Shown here: piece after piece, positions 15,901 to 23,463 of the stretch
Position numbering within the stretch: the stretch's first letter is position 1
How the letters are laid out: each line of letters opens with the position of its first letter
Origin: Elusimicrobia bacterium GWF2_62_30
GTDB taxonomy: Bacteria; Elusimicrobiota; Elusimicrobia; Elusimicrobiales; UBA9959
Assembly (NCBI GenBank): GCA_001799995.1
Contig: MGUK01000049.1
Coordinates: 1-38,184 of the forward strand
DNA: 38,184 nt
Direction of reading: 5' to 3'
The notes under the pieces: model-generated
The model's input: the letters and a program-made list of their open reading frames with translations, nothing else
Told to the model about the DNA's origin: nothing
Database searches by the model: none
Program-made: the position numbers and the translations under genes

Positions 15901-17857
15901 CGGCTTCGACCTGGAGAAAGGCACCTTCGACAAGAACGCCGGCGTCAGCGTGACGGGCGAGTTCAAGTCCACGCTGGTGCCGTGGATGAAGGCCGAGGTG
16001 AAGAAGGGCGTGGAAGAGCTGCGCCTATCCGCCAAGGCCAAGTTCGAGGAGGACACCAAGGCGCTGAAGGAAGCGCAGGCGAAGGTGGAAGACCTCAACG
16101 ATAAGATACAGAAGCTGAAGGCCGAGGACCAGAAAGCCAAGGACCGGGCCGACGACGCGCTGAATTCCGCCCAGAGCCGCGTGAACTCCCTGCTGGACAA
16201 GCACGACCACGAGGACCACGAGGCGCATCATTGCGGCTCCAAGTGGACGCACTGGGCGTGTTCGCCGGGCTGGCGCATAGCCGCCGCCGCCACCTGGGTG
16301 ATCTACGAAGTGGCCGACAAGACCCTGGACGCCGCCAAAAAGGCCGTGGCCGCCGCCACCAACCTGGACCCGCGCGTAGCGGCCCTGATAGCCGAGCGCG
16401 ATATAGAGCGCGCCGGCCTGGCCGTGGCGGAGGCCGTGGTAAAAGTGACGGAGGACGTGGAAGACTTCGTGATGAAGGAGCTGGAGACCGTGCTGGAGAA
16501 GGCGGTGGCCGACATGCCGCTGGAAATAGACAAGACCTTCATCGTGGGCGACCTCAAGGACATGGTGACCCACAACGACCCGCTGGTGCTGGACATGCAG
16601 TTCAAGCTGGTGGGCGATCCGATGCACGAGTACTTCGCGGTGAAGATACCGGACCGGCCCGAGAACGCGGCGTTCGACGCGACCTCGTTCGCGCTGCTGC
16701 CGGCGCTGGCGCTGGACAAGCTGACCGAGGACGCCCTGAAGAAGCTGTCCCCGCAGGCGGCCCGGTGGGTGCACGCCCACATAGCCACGCAGCTGGCCGA
16801 CGCCGAGGATAAGGTGCGCCAGGCGGTGGAAGCCCAGGAGGAGAAGTACAAAAGCGTGCTGGGCACCTTCGAGAGCGGCACGGAAAAATACAAGAAGGCT
16901 TTTGCCGAGCAGGCGGACGACCACCTGAAGCTGGTGGAAGAGATGGACGTAAGCGACCTGATGCCCAACAGCCTGGAATACAGCAACATCTACCTGGCCA
17001 TCGGCCACAGCAACCTGTGCCTGGCGGTTTCCAAGGACGGGCTGAGCGTGGCGCAGCTGCCCTGCCATGACACGGACGTGCAGCAGTGGAACACGGTGGC
17101 GCTCAAGGACGACGCCGAGGGCTACGTGGAGCTCAAGAACAAGGGGCTCTGCCTGAAGGCCCGCCAGGGCGACGACAAGGACAGCTTCGAGCCCCTGGTG
17201 CTGGCGCAGTGCGACGCCGCGGACCGCCACGAGCAGTGGAAGATCATCTCCGCGGACGGGTTCTACGACGAGATAGTCAACCGCTTCTCGCAGAAGTGCC
17301 TGCACTTCAACACCGAGGACGCCAACCCGGTGACGGCTTACGCCGTGTGGACCTCGTGCCTGGGCGCCGACAGCCAGACCTTCCGCGACATCACCGACGC
17401 GGAAAAGCCCACCTGGCACAACGTGGCCTCCCAGGTGAAGGCGGCCAACGGCCTGTGCCTGGACGTGGTGGAAGAAACGGAGAACATCCTGAAGCTGACG
17501 CCGCAGAAGAAAGAGATAAAGCTCTACGCGCACAAGTGCGGCGACGGCAGCGAGAAGTTCAACTACGTGGAAGAGGTGGACGGCGATATCCGGCTGGTGC
17601 ATACCGAGACCGGCGCCTGCGTGTACCCGCAGGAAAAAGCCGACTCGCTGGCCATGCGGGCCTGCGACCGCGGCGAGGACATGTTCTGGCGCATCAACGC
17701 CAAGTCGGCTTCGGCGGACCAGTTCATGAACGTAAAGAGGAACTTCTGCCTGGCGCTGCCGGCCCCGGCCGGCGGCTCCACGCGCGACCAGGAAGCGATG
17801 ATAGTGAATTGCAATATTACTCCCAACGACAGCACATTACTGGACTTCACAAAATGA
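9971..17857 (+). CDS. Giant secreted repeat protein with C-terminal ricin-type lectin domains
   Basis: This is a 2628-residue protein with a clear signal peptide (MRIFFATFF, hydrophobic core, PAFADAD). Residues about 186-1195 contain some 17 repeats of 59-60 residues with the pattern LxLADFxP, LPxLxxFxF, VxGxVNGKxVxV and ending TG. A middle region (about 1200-2010) holds a second, longer-period motif: WKQPFGIxGLT occurs near residues 1421 and 1743. Next come a charged coiled coil (about 2015-2077), a His/Asp/Glu cluster at 2078-2088, a short hydrophobic stretch and another helical region. From about 2337 to the end are two beta-trefoil lectin-like units with cysteine pairs and QxW-type motifs (QQWNTV, EQWKII). 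It is probably exported and binds carbohydrate. Its stop overlaps the secretin gene start (ATGA). I do not recognise the 59-residue repeat; a beta-solenoid or an AsmA-like beta-fold are both possible. Confidence 0.85.
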   Translation: MRIFFATFFSFLFLLLPFPTPAFADADSDLSDKFKTRIKAARDMSDGAAQWEALAKHLAGDPLFAALGLDKLTYLRGNQLTYDYTLNLGGAALDLNGTLTFDPAPADGAPTATLTSKTEKTDGDLIDIGALRSNSATLQAAIYKENGGYKVYARLLPNFTNYNRDPQPALLLAKSKGVLDFALVGANLTVSDLAPYAGRLPFLDKFVFAGLARAGDVYTIKGSVNGKDVACAVDNAKKSIFLTGKGLALSDIIPEAANLPVLNEFAFESFTKTDQTLAVAGTLNGKKTTVARGPTKNSFVVTGAALQLADLVPAAAGLHVLDRFTFNSLTWTPQGLTVSGAIGGKAVSVAADSSGQELTVTGDDLKLADVIPAAAQVPCVNGFALDSVRRSASALAVTGKLNGRPVAVSENFAEKRLEMSGPGLSLPACVPLSLNLPGLHLFNFGSLFHWPDRIEVDGTIDGKAVKFVWVFSPKVITVTGDSLKLADFLPETARLPFLGEFAFLNLKYTDAVLTVNGTVNAKSVAVTRDNDKKTVKLTGDDLKLADLVPEASQLPFLDAFALDTVKFSTAEFIVTGKVNGKGVTVEDPPASNLFRVTGDALTLGDFIPQTRNLPYLQTFAFTSLSHTADGLEAAGRMNGKAVLVSRPAAGDSFTVKGDGVKLADLIPAAAKLSYLNNFTFTELVYTEASLQVAGTVNGKNISVTQDNALKTFTVKGSALQLADFVPQAARLPYLQKFDVNSVVQRPNGALVAGDVDGKALTVDADMTANTFKITGADLLLKDFVPQAAGFAYLDNFKFDSLLSTLTDIEVSGKVNGKAVVVKKTLDAPDFSVTGDDLQLADFIPAAAQVPCVNAFALDSVQRSAAALAITGKVNGKPVAVSDTFAENRLEMSGPGLSLPACMPLSLNIPGLNLFNFGSLFHWPDRIEVDGTVNGKAVKLVWVFSPKVITVTGDSLKLADFLPETAKLPFLGNFAFLGLKYSDAELAVNGTVNGKNVAVAQDNAKKTVLVTGDDLKLADFVPEAADVPFLKAFAFDSLSYSQAAVVVDGKLNGKKVSVTKPFGPGAGFTAAGEGLLLKDLVPEAGGLKAFDAVALNLVTVSPAAVEVAGTLNGKAVKFVRTRGDKPVSTITADGLVLGDIYAPLAGLPVISAVAMEKISLDGTSVEAAAKIGGLKADVIARANQGANDGYVAVYFNSLSAATFIPAAQGHLVNDLSLDNALFVIQPAGSPARALTAAELPGDLPKLVGWPAGVSMNLSEGVNIAAWITVAKSAQLTSAFKALGVTGNSLLVKGTLPPSAFKGMGGAQASAAALPPADKQALLAGLNLSVELPLPALPAVAGLVTVKGPVILSIGGDAAGKSSLWARVPKPIAASKPAGDLDVSVQFQLDVTGAGIGEQLDALVNLDKGARGGLSLLAVYEGAWKQPFGIQGLTLTDGGFEFALEGKGPQASGDLAFFATALIGAKNVAVSADLKRADGKISLDYFQLDGKFRLADFPGGKNIPGGDKFELDQLKLSPNGIEAKTVLGGKKTDAFLFNAGTDAAPNWLFAVSQKNFRITELLPAGKAIKPLGAMVIPQAALILSEKGLKNADRSALGVIAKDMFDEILGKSAYPLNLPDGVALLAAFDPGAMGAVGKGLNAIGVHDDAVIMGAVTGVFQGAPGFLLALNMETVGETRGLPGKVMTFKPGVPPSFFLQWAAQDFYAGLRAPMQVKAGKELLDFTTEVELQFGEAGTGVKVLGAKDGPWKQPFGIKGLTINNVKMDVAITPLGEVQFGLAGDQQYGNCHDLKSKDCVDVDLAMSVKVALADGLPDGVAFAGKVNPLGIPALMEITETLMGAQPGSMAKLPVPFFQINDAQLAFATPGASDPQLGLVGDGFAFAGDFFFMNQSLGRVRGSGGPAGTAIKGAIGDINLDVLKFTNGSIDIALGPRPRYAINADVTLLGAPQHVVIDIKPPSFQFDMTEKLGAFGSALLTVRMDGFDLEKGTFDKNAGVSVTGEFKSTLVPWMKAEVKKGVEELRLSAKAKFEEDTKALKEAQAKVEDLNDKIQKLKAEDQKAKDRADDALNSAQSRVNSLLDKHDHEDHEAHHCGSKWTHWACSPGWRIAAAATWVIYEVADKTLDAAKKAVAAATNLDPRVAALIAERDIERAGLAVAEAVVKVTEDVEDFVMKELETVLEKAVADMPLEIDKTFIVGDLKDMVTHNDPLVLDMQFKLVGDPMHEYFAVKIPDRPENAAFDATSFALLPALALDKLTEDALKKLSPQAARWVHAHIATQLADAEDKVRQAVEAQEEKYKSVLGTFESGTEKYKKAFAEQADDHLKLVEEMDVSDLMPNSLEYSNIYLAIGHSNLCLAVSKDGLSVAQLPCHDTDVQQWNTVALKDDAEGYVELKNKGLCLKARQGDDKDSFEPLVLAQCDAADRHEQWKIISADGFYDEIVNRFSQKCLHFNTEDANPVTAYAVWTSCLGADSQTFRDITDAEKPTWHNVASQVKAANGLCLDVVEETENILKLTPQKKEIKLYAHKCGDGSEKFNYVEEVDGDIRLVHTETGACVYPQEKADSLAMRACDRGEDMFWRINAKSASADQFMNVKRNFCLALPAPAGGSTRDQEAMIVNCNITPNDSTLLDFTK
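11057..11640 (+). repeat. Internal duplication, copy A (repeat units 4 to 7)
   Basis: Units 4-6 and the start of 7 correspond to units 12-14 and the start of 15 at 12473-13056, exactly 1416 bases (8 units of 59 codons) downstream. Both share the unusual unit with LFHWPDRIEVDG and VWVFSPKVITVTG, absent from all other units, and long stretches are nearly identical at DNA level. This is a recent segmental duplication or gene conversion. Confidence 0.85.
12473..13056 (+). repeat. Internal duplication, copy B (repeat units 12 to 15)
   Basis: Counterpart of the block at 11057-11640, in phase and in frame. Similarity fades within unit 15, where the two copies diverge. Confidence 0.85.
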
Positions 17858-19773
17858 AAAACAAAACAATAACGTTACTCTGCGTAAGTCTGCTCCTGCC
17901 CGCGCTTTCGGGCTGCGCCTCGGCGCCCCGTTCGGCGCGCCTGCCGCTGAACCCTTCGGTGGACCGGATGCTGCGGGAGGTGGCTAAAAAGCCTTCCGGC
18001 AACCTGGTCACGGCGGCCGTGCGCGACGGCATCAGGGCCATCCGCAAGGGGCGCTATACCGAGGCGCTCAAAAGCTTCGGCGCGGGCCTGCGCGTGGACC
18101 CGGTCAACGGGAACCTGCATTTCCTCAACGCCCTGGCCTACCACCTGGGCTCGCTGTCCGGCGACATGGGCCAGCTGGAACTGGCCGAATCCGGCTACAC
18201 CTCCGCGCTGCGCTTCGAGCCGGACAATTACTGGGCCTCCTTCTTCCTGGGGCACGTGTATTTCGCCCAGAAGCGCTTTAAGGACGCGCAGAACCAGTTC
18301 TCCTACGCGCTGCTCTACGCGCCTGAAGACGCCGATTTCCTGCGCGCGCTGGCCGTGGCTTCGTATTACGACCAGAACCTGGAAATGGGCAGCTGGGCCG
18401 CCGAGAAAGCGGTGCTCCTGCAGCCGGGGCAAGCTTCGGGCTGGCGCATAGCCGCGCTGACCCGGGCGGCCAAGGGGGACCTTAAGGGGGCCGATGACTG
18501 CCTGGTTAAATTCCAGGAACTGACCGCCCCGTCGGCCGCGGCTAAGAAGAACGATTCCGTGAGGGAGTGGACCGCCGATCACCTGAAGAACAGGATAGAG
18601 GACTGGCGGGCTTTCCACCGGCAGCATCCCGGCCTGGTGCAGGCCGCCGGGCCCGGCGTTTTCGGCGCCCCGGTGCAGGCGGAAGGCAAGCCGCTGGCGG
18701 TGGCCGGCCAGGACGAGAACTACGACGACTCCGCCCAGAACGCCGACGAGAGCTGGGGCGAGTCCGCCAAGACCGGCGACGCGGGCGCCAAGACGGACCC
18801 CAACGCGCCCAAGATGACGCTGGTTGACGTGGTGATAATGAGCACGGAAGAAAGCCGCACCCAGGCCAAGGGCGTGAACCTGCTTACCGGCCTGAAGGCG
18901 ACGCTGGGCGGGACCGTCGGCTATAAATGGGTTTCGGCCCGCGGCTCCGGCGGTTCGTCGGGGCGGGCCACCACCATAGCCCCCACCTTCACGCTGGATA
19001 ACATCACCTATAACCTCAACATCTGGAACGACGGGGTGAACAAGGCGGAGGTGCTGGCGCGGCCTTCGCTGCTGGCCCTGGACAACCAGACCTCCATGTT
19101 CTATTCCGGCGCCGTGCTGCACGTGCAGCTCAACAGCAATAATTCGGACGGTTCGCTGGTGGACGTGCCGGTGGGCATCAACCTGTCGGTGACGCCTACT
19201 TTCATCGACGACAACACCATCCGCATAAAGGTGCACGCCGACCGCAGCTTCATCGAGTCCAAGGACGAGAAGCTCGGCTTCCAGTCCTTCTCTCAGACGT
19301 CCAAGACCTCGGTGGACGCCACCGCCGTGATGAAGTTCGGCGAGACCATGATCCTGAGCGGCCTTTCCGAGAACGAGACGACCAAATCCAAGAGCGGCGT
19401 GCCGATCCTGCAGAGCATCCCGCTGATCCAGTCCTTCTTCTCGCAGAAGACCGAGCAGCAGACCAAGAAATCGGTGATGATCCTGCTGGCTCCGCACAAG
19501 GCGCGCCTGTCCAGCGAGCACATGACCCCGCATGAGCTCAAGGAGATGAAAGCGGCGCAGCGCAAGGGGCCGCAGGCGGTGGAGCACCTGAAGGCGCTGA
19601 AGAAGAAAGAGGGGCTGTCCGGGAAGGATAACCTGGAGGCGGTTTACGAGGAGATGGCCACGACCAAGTTCTACAAGGAGTTCCAGAGCGGCGACCTGCG
19701 GCTGGACGAATGGCACAATTCCGACAGCCTGGCCGGCAGCATCAAGCGGGTGCTCGGTTTCCTCTGGTACTGA
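17854..19773 (+). CDS. TPR-containing secretin-family lipoprotein
   Basis: This is a 639-residue protein. The N-terminus is a lipoprotein signal ending in LSGC with Cys21 as the lipid site. Residues about 50-220 look like TPR repeats (for example KGRYTEALKSFGAGLRVDP, NYWASFFLGHVYFAQKRFKDAQNQF). A short linker follows, then a domain beginning LVDVVIMSTEE, and from about 400 to 548 a secretin-type barrel domain (VDVPVGINLSVTPTF, MILSGLSENE, GVPILQSIPLIQSFF, KKSVMILLAPHKA). Secretins form outer-membrane channels for type II/III secretion and type IV pili. This one lacks the usual long series of N domains and has TPRs instead. The start is fixed by the lipobox and by the ATGA overlap with the giant gene; the open frame upstream of it is only overlap. 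The context suggests it exports or anchors the giant protein. Confidence 0.85.
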   Translation: MKNKTITLLCVSLLLPALSGCASAPRSARLPLNPSVDRMLREVAKKPSGNLVTAAVRDGIRAIRKGRYTEALKSFGAGLRVDPVNGNLHFLNALAYHLGSLSGDMGQLELAESGYTSALRFEPDNYWASFFLGHVYFAQKRFKDAQNQFSYALLYAPEDADFLRALAVASYYDQNLEMGSWAAEKAVLLQPGQASGWRIAALTRAAKGDLKGADDCLVKFQELTAPSAAAKKNDSVREWTADHLKNRIEDWRAFHRQHPGLVQAAGPGVFGAPVQAEGKPLAVAGQDENYDDSAQNADESWGESAKTGDAGAKTDPNAPKMTLVDVVIMSTEESRTQAKGVNLLTGLKATLGGTVGYKWVSARGSGGSSGRATTIAPTFTLDNITYNLNIWNDGVNKAEVLARPSLLALDNQTSMFYSGAVLHVQLNSNNSDGSLVDVPVGINLSVTPTFIDDNTIRIKVHADRSFIESKDEKLGFQSFSQTSKTSVDATAVMKFGETMILSGLSENETTKSKSGVPILQSIPLIQSFFSQKTEQQTKKSVMILLAPHKARLSSEHMTPHELKEMKAAQRKGPQAVEHLKALKKKEGLSGKDNLEAVYEEMATTKFYKEFQSGDLRLDEWHNSDSLAGSIKRVLGFLWY

Positions 19774-19774
19774 T

Positions 19775-20593
19775 ATGGCCCGCGCTTTTCTAACCCTGCT
19801 GGCGGCGGTATTGTTGCTGCGGATGCCCGCCGCCGCGGAGCCCGACGCGCCCTCCGAAGCCCTGAACCTGCAGGAGGCTTTTGTGCGGGTGGCGGCCAAA
19901 GTCAAACCCGCCGTGGTGGCCATTACCGCCGGCGGCGCGCCGGGAGCCGCGGCGTCCCCCTACGAGCCCGCCGCGCGCGAGCCGGAAGAATTATTCGGGC
20001 AGTATTTTTACAAGGAGCCGCCGCACCGGGCAGGCCGGGCCGATACGCATAACGACGGGCGGCGGGTCCCCGCCACCGGCTCGGGCGTGGTGATAGACCC
20101 GGCCGGGTACATCCTTACCAGCGAGCACGTGGTGGCCGGGGCGGACGTAATAACCGTGACCTTTCCGGCCTCGCCGGGAAAAAGCTTCTTCGGCAGCGTG
20201 CTGGGGCGGGACAAGGGCGCGGACCTGGCCCTGGTAAAGATAGAGGGCGCTAAAGGGCTGGCAAGCGCGCAGCTCGGGAACTCGGCCAAGCTCCGCGCCG
20301 GGGAATGGGCCATGGCCATAGGCAGCCCGTTCGGCCTGGAACAGGCCGTGAGCGTAGGCGTTATCTCGGCGCCGCGGCAGAAGCTGCCCATCGGCCAGGG
20401 GCAGTACCTGGACGTGATCCAGACGGACGCGGCCATCAACCCGGGCAATTCCGGCGGCCCGCTGGTGAACCTCCGCGGCGAAGTTATCGGGATAAACACG
20501 GCGAGCTATGCCCCGGGCGGAGAATTCGCCGGCATCGGTTTTGCCGTCCCCATCGACCGCGCCAAACCCCTGCTCTCCACCTATAAGAAATAA
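19775..20593 (+). CDS. HtrA/DegP-like serine protease without PDZ domain
   Basis: This is a 272-residue exported protease (signal peptide ending about PAAAEP). The trypsin-like triad is His118 (ILTSEHVVAGAD), Asp150 (DKGADLALVKI) and Ser226 (NPGNSGGPL), with the family motif GSPFGLEQAVSVGVIS. HtrA proteins usually continue into one or two PDZ domains; this one ends at the close of the protease fold. Its TAA directly abuts a 54-base palindromic repeat, so the PDZ region may have been lost there, or this may be a naturally short form. It starts one base after the secretin stop and is surely co-transcribed. A role in quality control or processing of the exported giant protein is inference. Confidence 0.88.
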   Translation: MARAFLTLLAAVLLLRMPAAAEPDAPSEALNLQEAFVRVAAKVKPAVVAITAGGAPGAAASPYEPAAREPEELFGQYFYKEPPHRAGRADTHNDGRRVPATGSGVVIDPAGYILTSEHVVAGADVITVTFPASPGKSFFGSVLGRDKGADLALVKIEGAKGLASAQLGNSAKLRAGEWAMAIGSPFGLEQAVSVGVISAPRQKLPIGQGQYLDVIQTDAAINPGNSGGPLVNLRGEVIGINTASYAPGGEFAGIGFAVPIDRAKPLLSTYKK

Positions 20594-20647
20594 TGGGGTC
20601 AGACCCTGGGGTCAGACCCTAGGGTCTGACCCCAGGGTCTGACCCCA
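20594..20647. repeat. Perfect 54-bp palindrome built from GGGGTCAGACCC units
   Basis: Two direct TGGGGTCAGACCC units are followed by their exact inverse, centred on 20620/20621. It starts one base after the protease stop, and the helicase stop codon (TAG on the minus strand, 20619-20621) lies at its centre. It could act as a bidirectional terminator hairpin between convergent genes, though it lacks T-tracts. Confidence 0.9.
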
Positions 20648-22667
20648 CTTCAAAAAACCCGCGCAGGTCTTCGATGGCGGAGAGGCGGCGGCAGTTGGGG
20701 ATGGACCGCATGAATTTGGCGCCGTAGCGCTTGGTCTGCACGCGCGGGTCCAGGATGATGACCGCGCCAAAATCTTTATTTGTCCTTATCAGCCGCCCGA
20801 TGCCCTGCCGGAACTTGACCACGGCCTTGGGCAGGGTATAATCCGTAAAGAAGTTAAGGCCCCTGGCGGCCATCCATTCTTCCCGCGTTTCCTCCAGCGG
20901 CGTGTCCGGCGAGGTGAAGGGCAGCCGGGCTATCACCACGCAGGCCAAAGCCTGGCCGGGCACGTCCACGCCCTGCCAGAAGGTGTCGGTGGCGAACAGC
21001 ACGCCGTTGCCGGCCTGCTTGAACTCGGCCAGCAGCCGGGCGGGCAGCGCCTCGCCCTGCCTGAAGACGGGCCGGTCGCCCAGCCTGCCCTGCAGCGCCG
21101 CGCTGGCGCGCGACAGCGACTGCCAGCTGGTAAAAAGCAGGAAGACGCCGCCCTGCACGGCCGCGCAGGCCTGCGCGCAGGCCTCGATGACGGCCTTCTC
21201 GTAAGCGGGGCCTTCCGACGGGTCGGGGATGCCCTCGGGCACCAGCACGGCCGCCTGTTTAGCGTAGTTGAACGGCGAATCCAGCAGCAGCTCCAGCCCG
21301 GTGTCCAGGCCGATGCGGGCCTTGGCCGGCTTGAAGGAGCCGTCCACGGCCAGCGTGGCCGAGGTGAGGATGACGGGGTAATCCACGCCGAAGAGGGTTT
21401 TGCGGAGATCTTCCGACACGTCCACCGGGGACATATTGAGGGCGATCTCCGGCTTTTTGCGGGCGCTGCTGACGTTCACCCAGTAGGCGCAGGCGGGTTC
21501 TTTGCAGAGCAGGAATTCGTTCACCTGGCCGGCCAGCTCCAGGCAGCGCTTCAGGCAGGCTTTGATCTCCGCCTCTTCGATATCGGACTGGCTGTTGGGA
21601 ATGGCCTGGGACAGCAGCACGGTAAGCGCCAGCAGCGGCGCCTGCAGGGTGTTGAGGACGATGCCAGGCTCGCGCACGCGCCGGGCCCGGCCCAGTTCTT
21701 TGGCCGGCAGGTCGGCCAGCGACAGTTTTTCGGTGATGTCGCGGAAGAAATCTTTTGAGGCGTGGTTTATTTCCCGCACGGCCTCTTTGATCTCTTCCAC
21801 CCAGTTGGCGGGCGGCCGCGCCAGCCGGTGCGCCAGGCCGCGGTTGGACTTGGGCGTGTAGACGTTTTCTAAAAAGCGCTTTACGTTGCGGTCGGTAAGG
21901 GAGAAGCCCATGAAGTCCGCCGCCACTTCCTCCAGGTTGTGGGCTTCGTCGAAGACTACCGCGTCGAAGACCGGGAAGGGCATGCCGGCGAAGAAGAGGT
22001 GCTGGTTGACCACCACGATATCGGCCTTGGCGGCCAGGGCCACGTCGCGGCGGTAGAAGCAGGCGCCTTTATGCGGGCATTTCTTGCCCAGGCAGATGTC
22101 GGTGTCGCGGCAGACCTCTTCCCAGGCGCGCTGCGGCACGAAGAACGGCAGCTCGGCGCGGCAGCCGCTGGCGGCGCAGGGCGCGTAAGCCTGGAGCTTC
22201 TCCATGGCCGCGCGGGCGCCGTCCTCGTCGAACAGCTCCGGCGCCTGCTTACCGGCCCGGGCCAGGCGCGACAGGCACAGGTAATTGCCGGACCCCATCA
22301 GCAGAAAATAGGTAAGCGGCAGGCCCAGCTCCGCCAGCACGGCTTTTACTACGGGCAGATCTTTTTTTACCAGTTGCGCCTGCAGGGCTTTGGTATGGGT
22401 GGCCACCACTACTTTTTTGCGGTTGCGGGCGGCCCAGAGGGCGGCGGGAATAAGGTAGCCCAGGGATTTGCCCACGCCGGTGCCGGCTTCCACCACCAGG
22501 TGCTTGCGCTCGGAGATGGCGCGGGCCACGGCGGCGCTCATGCGGGCCTGCTGGGCGCGGGGCTCGAAACCTTTTATGGCCCGGGAGACGCCGCCGCCCG
22601 GCCCGAAGAGGGCCTCGAGTTCGGCGTTGGCGGGCGCGGCCGCCTGCTGGTCTTTTGCGGGAGTCAT
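20619..22667 (-). CDS. dinG: DinG-family ATP-dependent DNA helicase (XPD-like)
   Basis: This is a 682-residue superfamily 2 helicase. Walker A is AGTGVGKS (61-68), the DEAH box is at 240-243 (VVFDEAHNLEE), and the C-terminal motif region includes TDTFWQGVDVPG and QGIGRLIR. Cysteines C131, C192, C197 and C203 have the spacing of the iron-sulphur cluster found in DinG/XPD helicases. DinG unwinds 5'-3' and resolves R-loops, D-loops and G-quadruplexes in studied bacteria. The last dozen residues (from EVGSDPGVRP) are encoded by the palindromic repeat, which also provides the stop, so the natural C-terminus has been replaced. It overlaps the YycJ-like gene upstream by four bases. Confidence 0.88.
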   Translation of the reverse strand: MTPAKDQQAAAPANAELEALFGPGGGVSRAIKGFEPRAQQARMSAAVARAISERKHLVVEAGTGVGKSLGYLIPAALWAARNRKKVVVATHTKALQAQLVKKDLPVVKAVLAELGLPLTYFLLMGSGNYLCLSRLARAGKQAPELFDEDGARAAMEKLQAYAPCAASGCRAELPFFVPQRAWEEVCRDTDICLGKKCPHKGACFYRRDVALAAKADIVVVNQHLFFAGMPFPVFDAVVFDEAHNLEEVAADFMGFSLTDRNVKRFLENVYTPKSNRGLAHRLARPPANWVEEIKEAVREINHASKDFFRDITEKLSLADLPAKELGRARRVREPGIVLNTLQAPLLALTVLLSQAIPNSQSDIEEAEIKACLKRCLELAGQVNEFLLCKEPACAYWVNVSSARKKPEIALNMSPVDVSEDLRKTLFGVDYPVILTSATLAVDGSFKPAKARIGLDTGLELLLDSPFNYAKQAAVLVPEGIPDPSEGPAYEKAVIEACAQACAAVQGGVFLLFTSWQSLSRASAALQGRLGDRPVFRQGEALPARLLAEFKQAGNGVLFATDTFWQGVDVPGQALACVVIARLPFTSPDTPLEETREEWMAARGLNFFTDYTLPKAVVKFRQGIGRLIRTNKDFGAVIILDPRVQTKRYGAKFMRSIPNCRRLSAIEDLRGFFEVGSDPGVRP

Positions 22668-23458
22668 ATGGCCAGGACGGCGCCGGGCTCGCGCTTGCCG
22701 GCCACGTGCAGGTCGAAGCCTGGTTTGCGGCCGCGCTCTTTAAAATAAACCGCTACGGCCTCGGCGGGCAGGTGGCGCTGGTTGCATCTTTCGCTCAGGT
22801 GCGCCAGCACCACGGCCTTGGGCTTGCGGGCGCTTTTTTCGCAGACCAGGTGCAGGAACTTGGCGGCTTTGTGGTTGGGCAGGTGGTACTCGCAGCCGTA
22901 GTTGTTGTCGGAACTGCGGTACAAGTCCAGGTCGTAGCTGGCTTCCAGCAGGATCAGGTCGGAGTCCTGGGCGAAGGCCACGTGCTGGTCGGTGAACTTG
23001 CTGAGGTCGGTGAAGAACGAGGCTTTGTAGCTGCGGCCGCGGCGCCTGGTGGTGACGGCGAAGGCGAAGGTGGCCGCGCGCGGCGAATGGTCCACGGGGA
23101 TATGGCTTACCAGCAGGTCCCCGACAGCGGCCTGGCCGGTGAAAGTTAAAATTATTTCCTGGTGCCTGACACCGCAGCGCTCTACTATCTGTTGGCGCAC
23201 CTCGGGGTGGCAATGCACCTTAATGCCGGCTTCGGCCAGGATCTTGAGGGAATTTTTGTTGATGTGGTCGGAATGAGCGTGAGTAACGAACACGGCCGCC
23301 GCGCGGCGCCCGGCCATTTCCTTTACGGCGGCCAGAGCTTCGCGGCCGCGGTACTGGGTAAGTATGCCGAAATCTATAAGGATAGCGGTCTTGGCCGTCC
23401 AAAGTACGGAAGCATTCCCGCTGCTCCCCGAGCAAAGTGTTCTGTATTTAAATGCCAT
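22664..23458 (-). CDS. YycJ/WalJ-type MBL-fold hydrolase
   Basis: This is a 264-residue metallo-beta-lactamase fold protein. The start FKYRTLCSGSSGN is typical of the YycJ group. The metal motif is H60-A-H62-S-D64-H65 (FVTHAHSDHINK), followed by HIPVDHSPRAATFAF and VVLAHLSERCN. YycJ/WalJ proteins are putative exonucleases linked to DNA replication or repair in Firmicutes; the substrate here is not known. The end overlaps the DinG gene start by four bases, so the two are translationally coupled, which supports a DNA-metabolism role. The palindromic element at 23464 lies five bases before the start and forms its 5' leader; no Shine-Dalgarno is visible. Confidence 0.82.
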   Translation of the reverse strand: MAFKYRTLCSGSSGNASVLWTAKTAILIDFGILTQYRGREALAAVKEMAGRRAAAVFVTHAHSDHINKNSLKILAEAGIKVHCHPEVRQQIVERCGVRHQEIILTFTGQAAVGDLLVSHIPVDHSPRAATFAFAVTTRRRGRSYKASFFTDLSKFTDQHVAFAQDSDLILLEASYDLDLYRSSDNNYGCEYHLPNHKAAKFLHLVCEKSARKPKAVVLAHLSERCNQRHLPAEAVAVYFKERGRKPGFDLHVAGKREPGAVLAI

Positions 23459-23463
23459 ATGTT

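Noticed and set aside
17086..17853. Upstream extension of the secretin frame
   Set aside because: It only overlaps the lectin region of the giant gene in another frame. The lipoprotein signal at 17854 marks the true start.
17875..19923. A 682-codon minus-strand frame antisense to the secretin gene
   Set aside because: The opposite strand encodes clear TPR and secretin motifs with a lipoprotein signal; the antisense product is low-complexity Arg/Gly/Val/His-rich.
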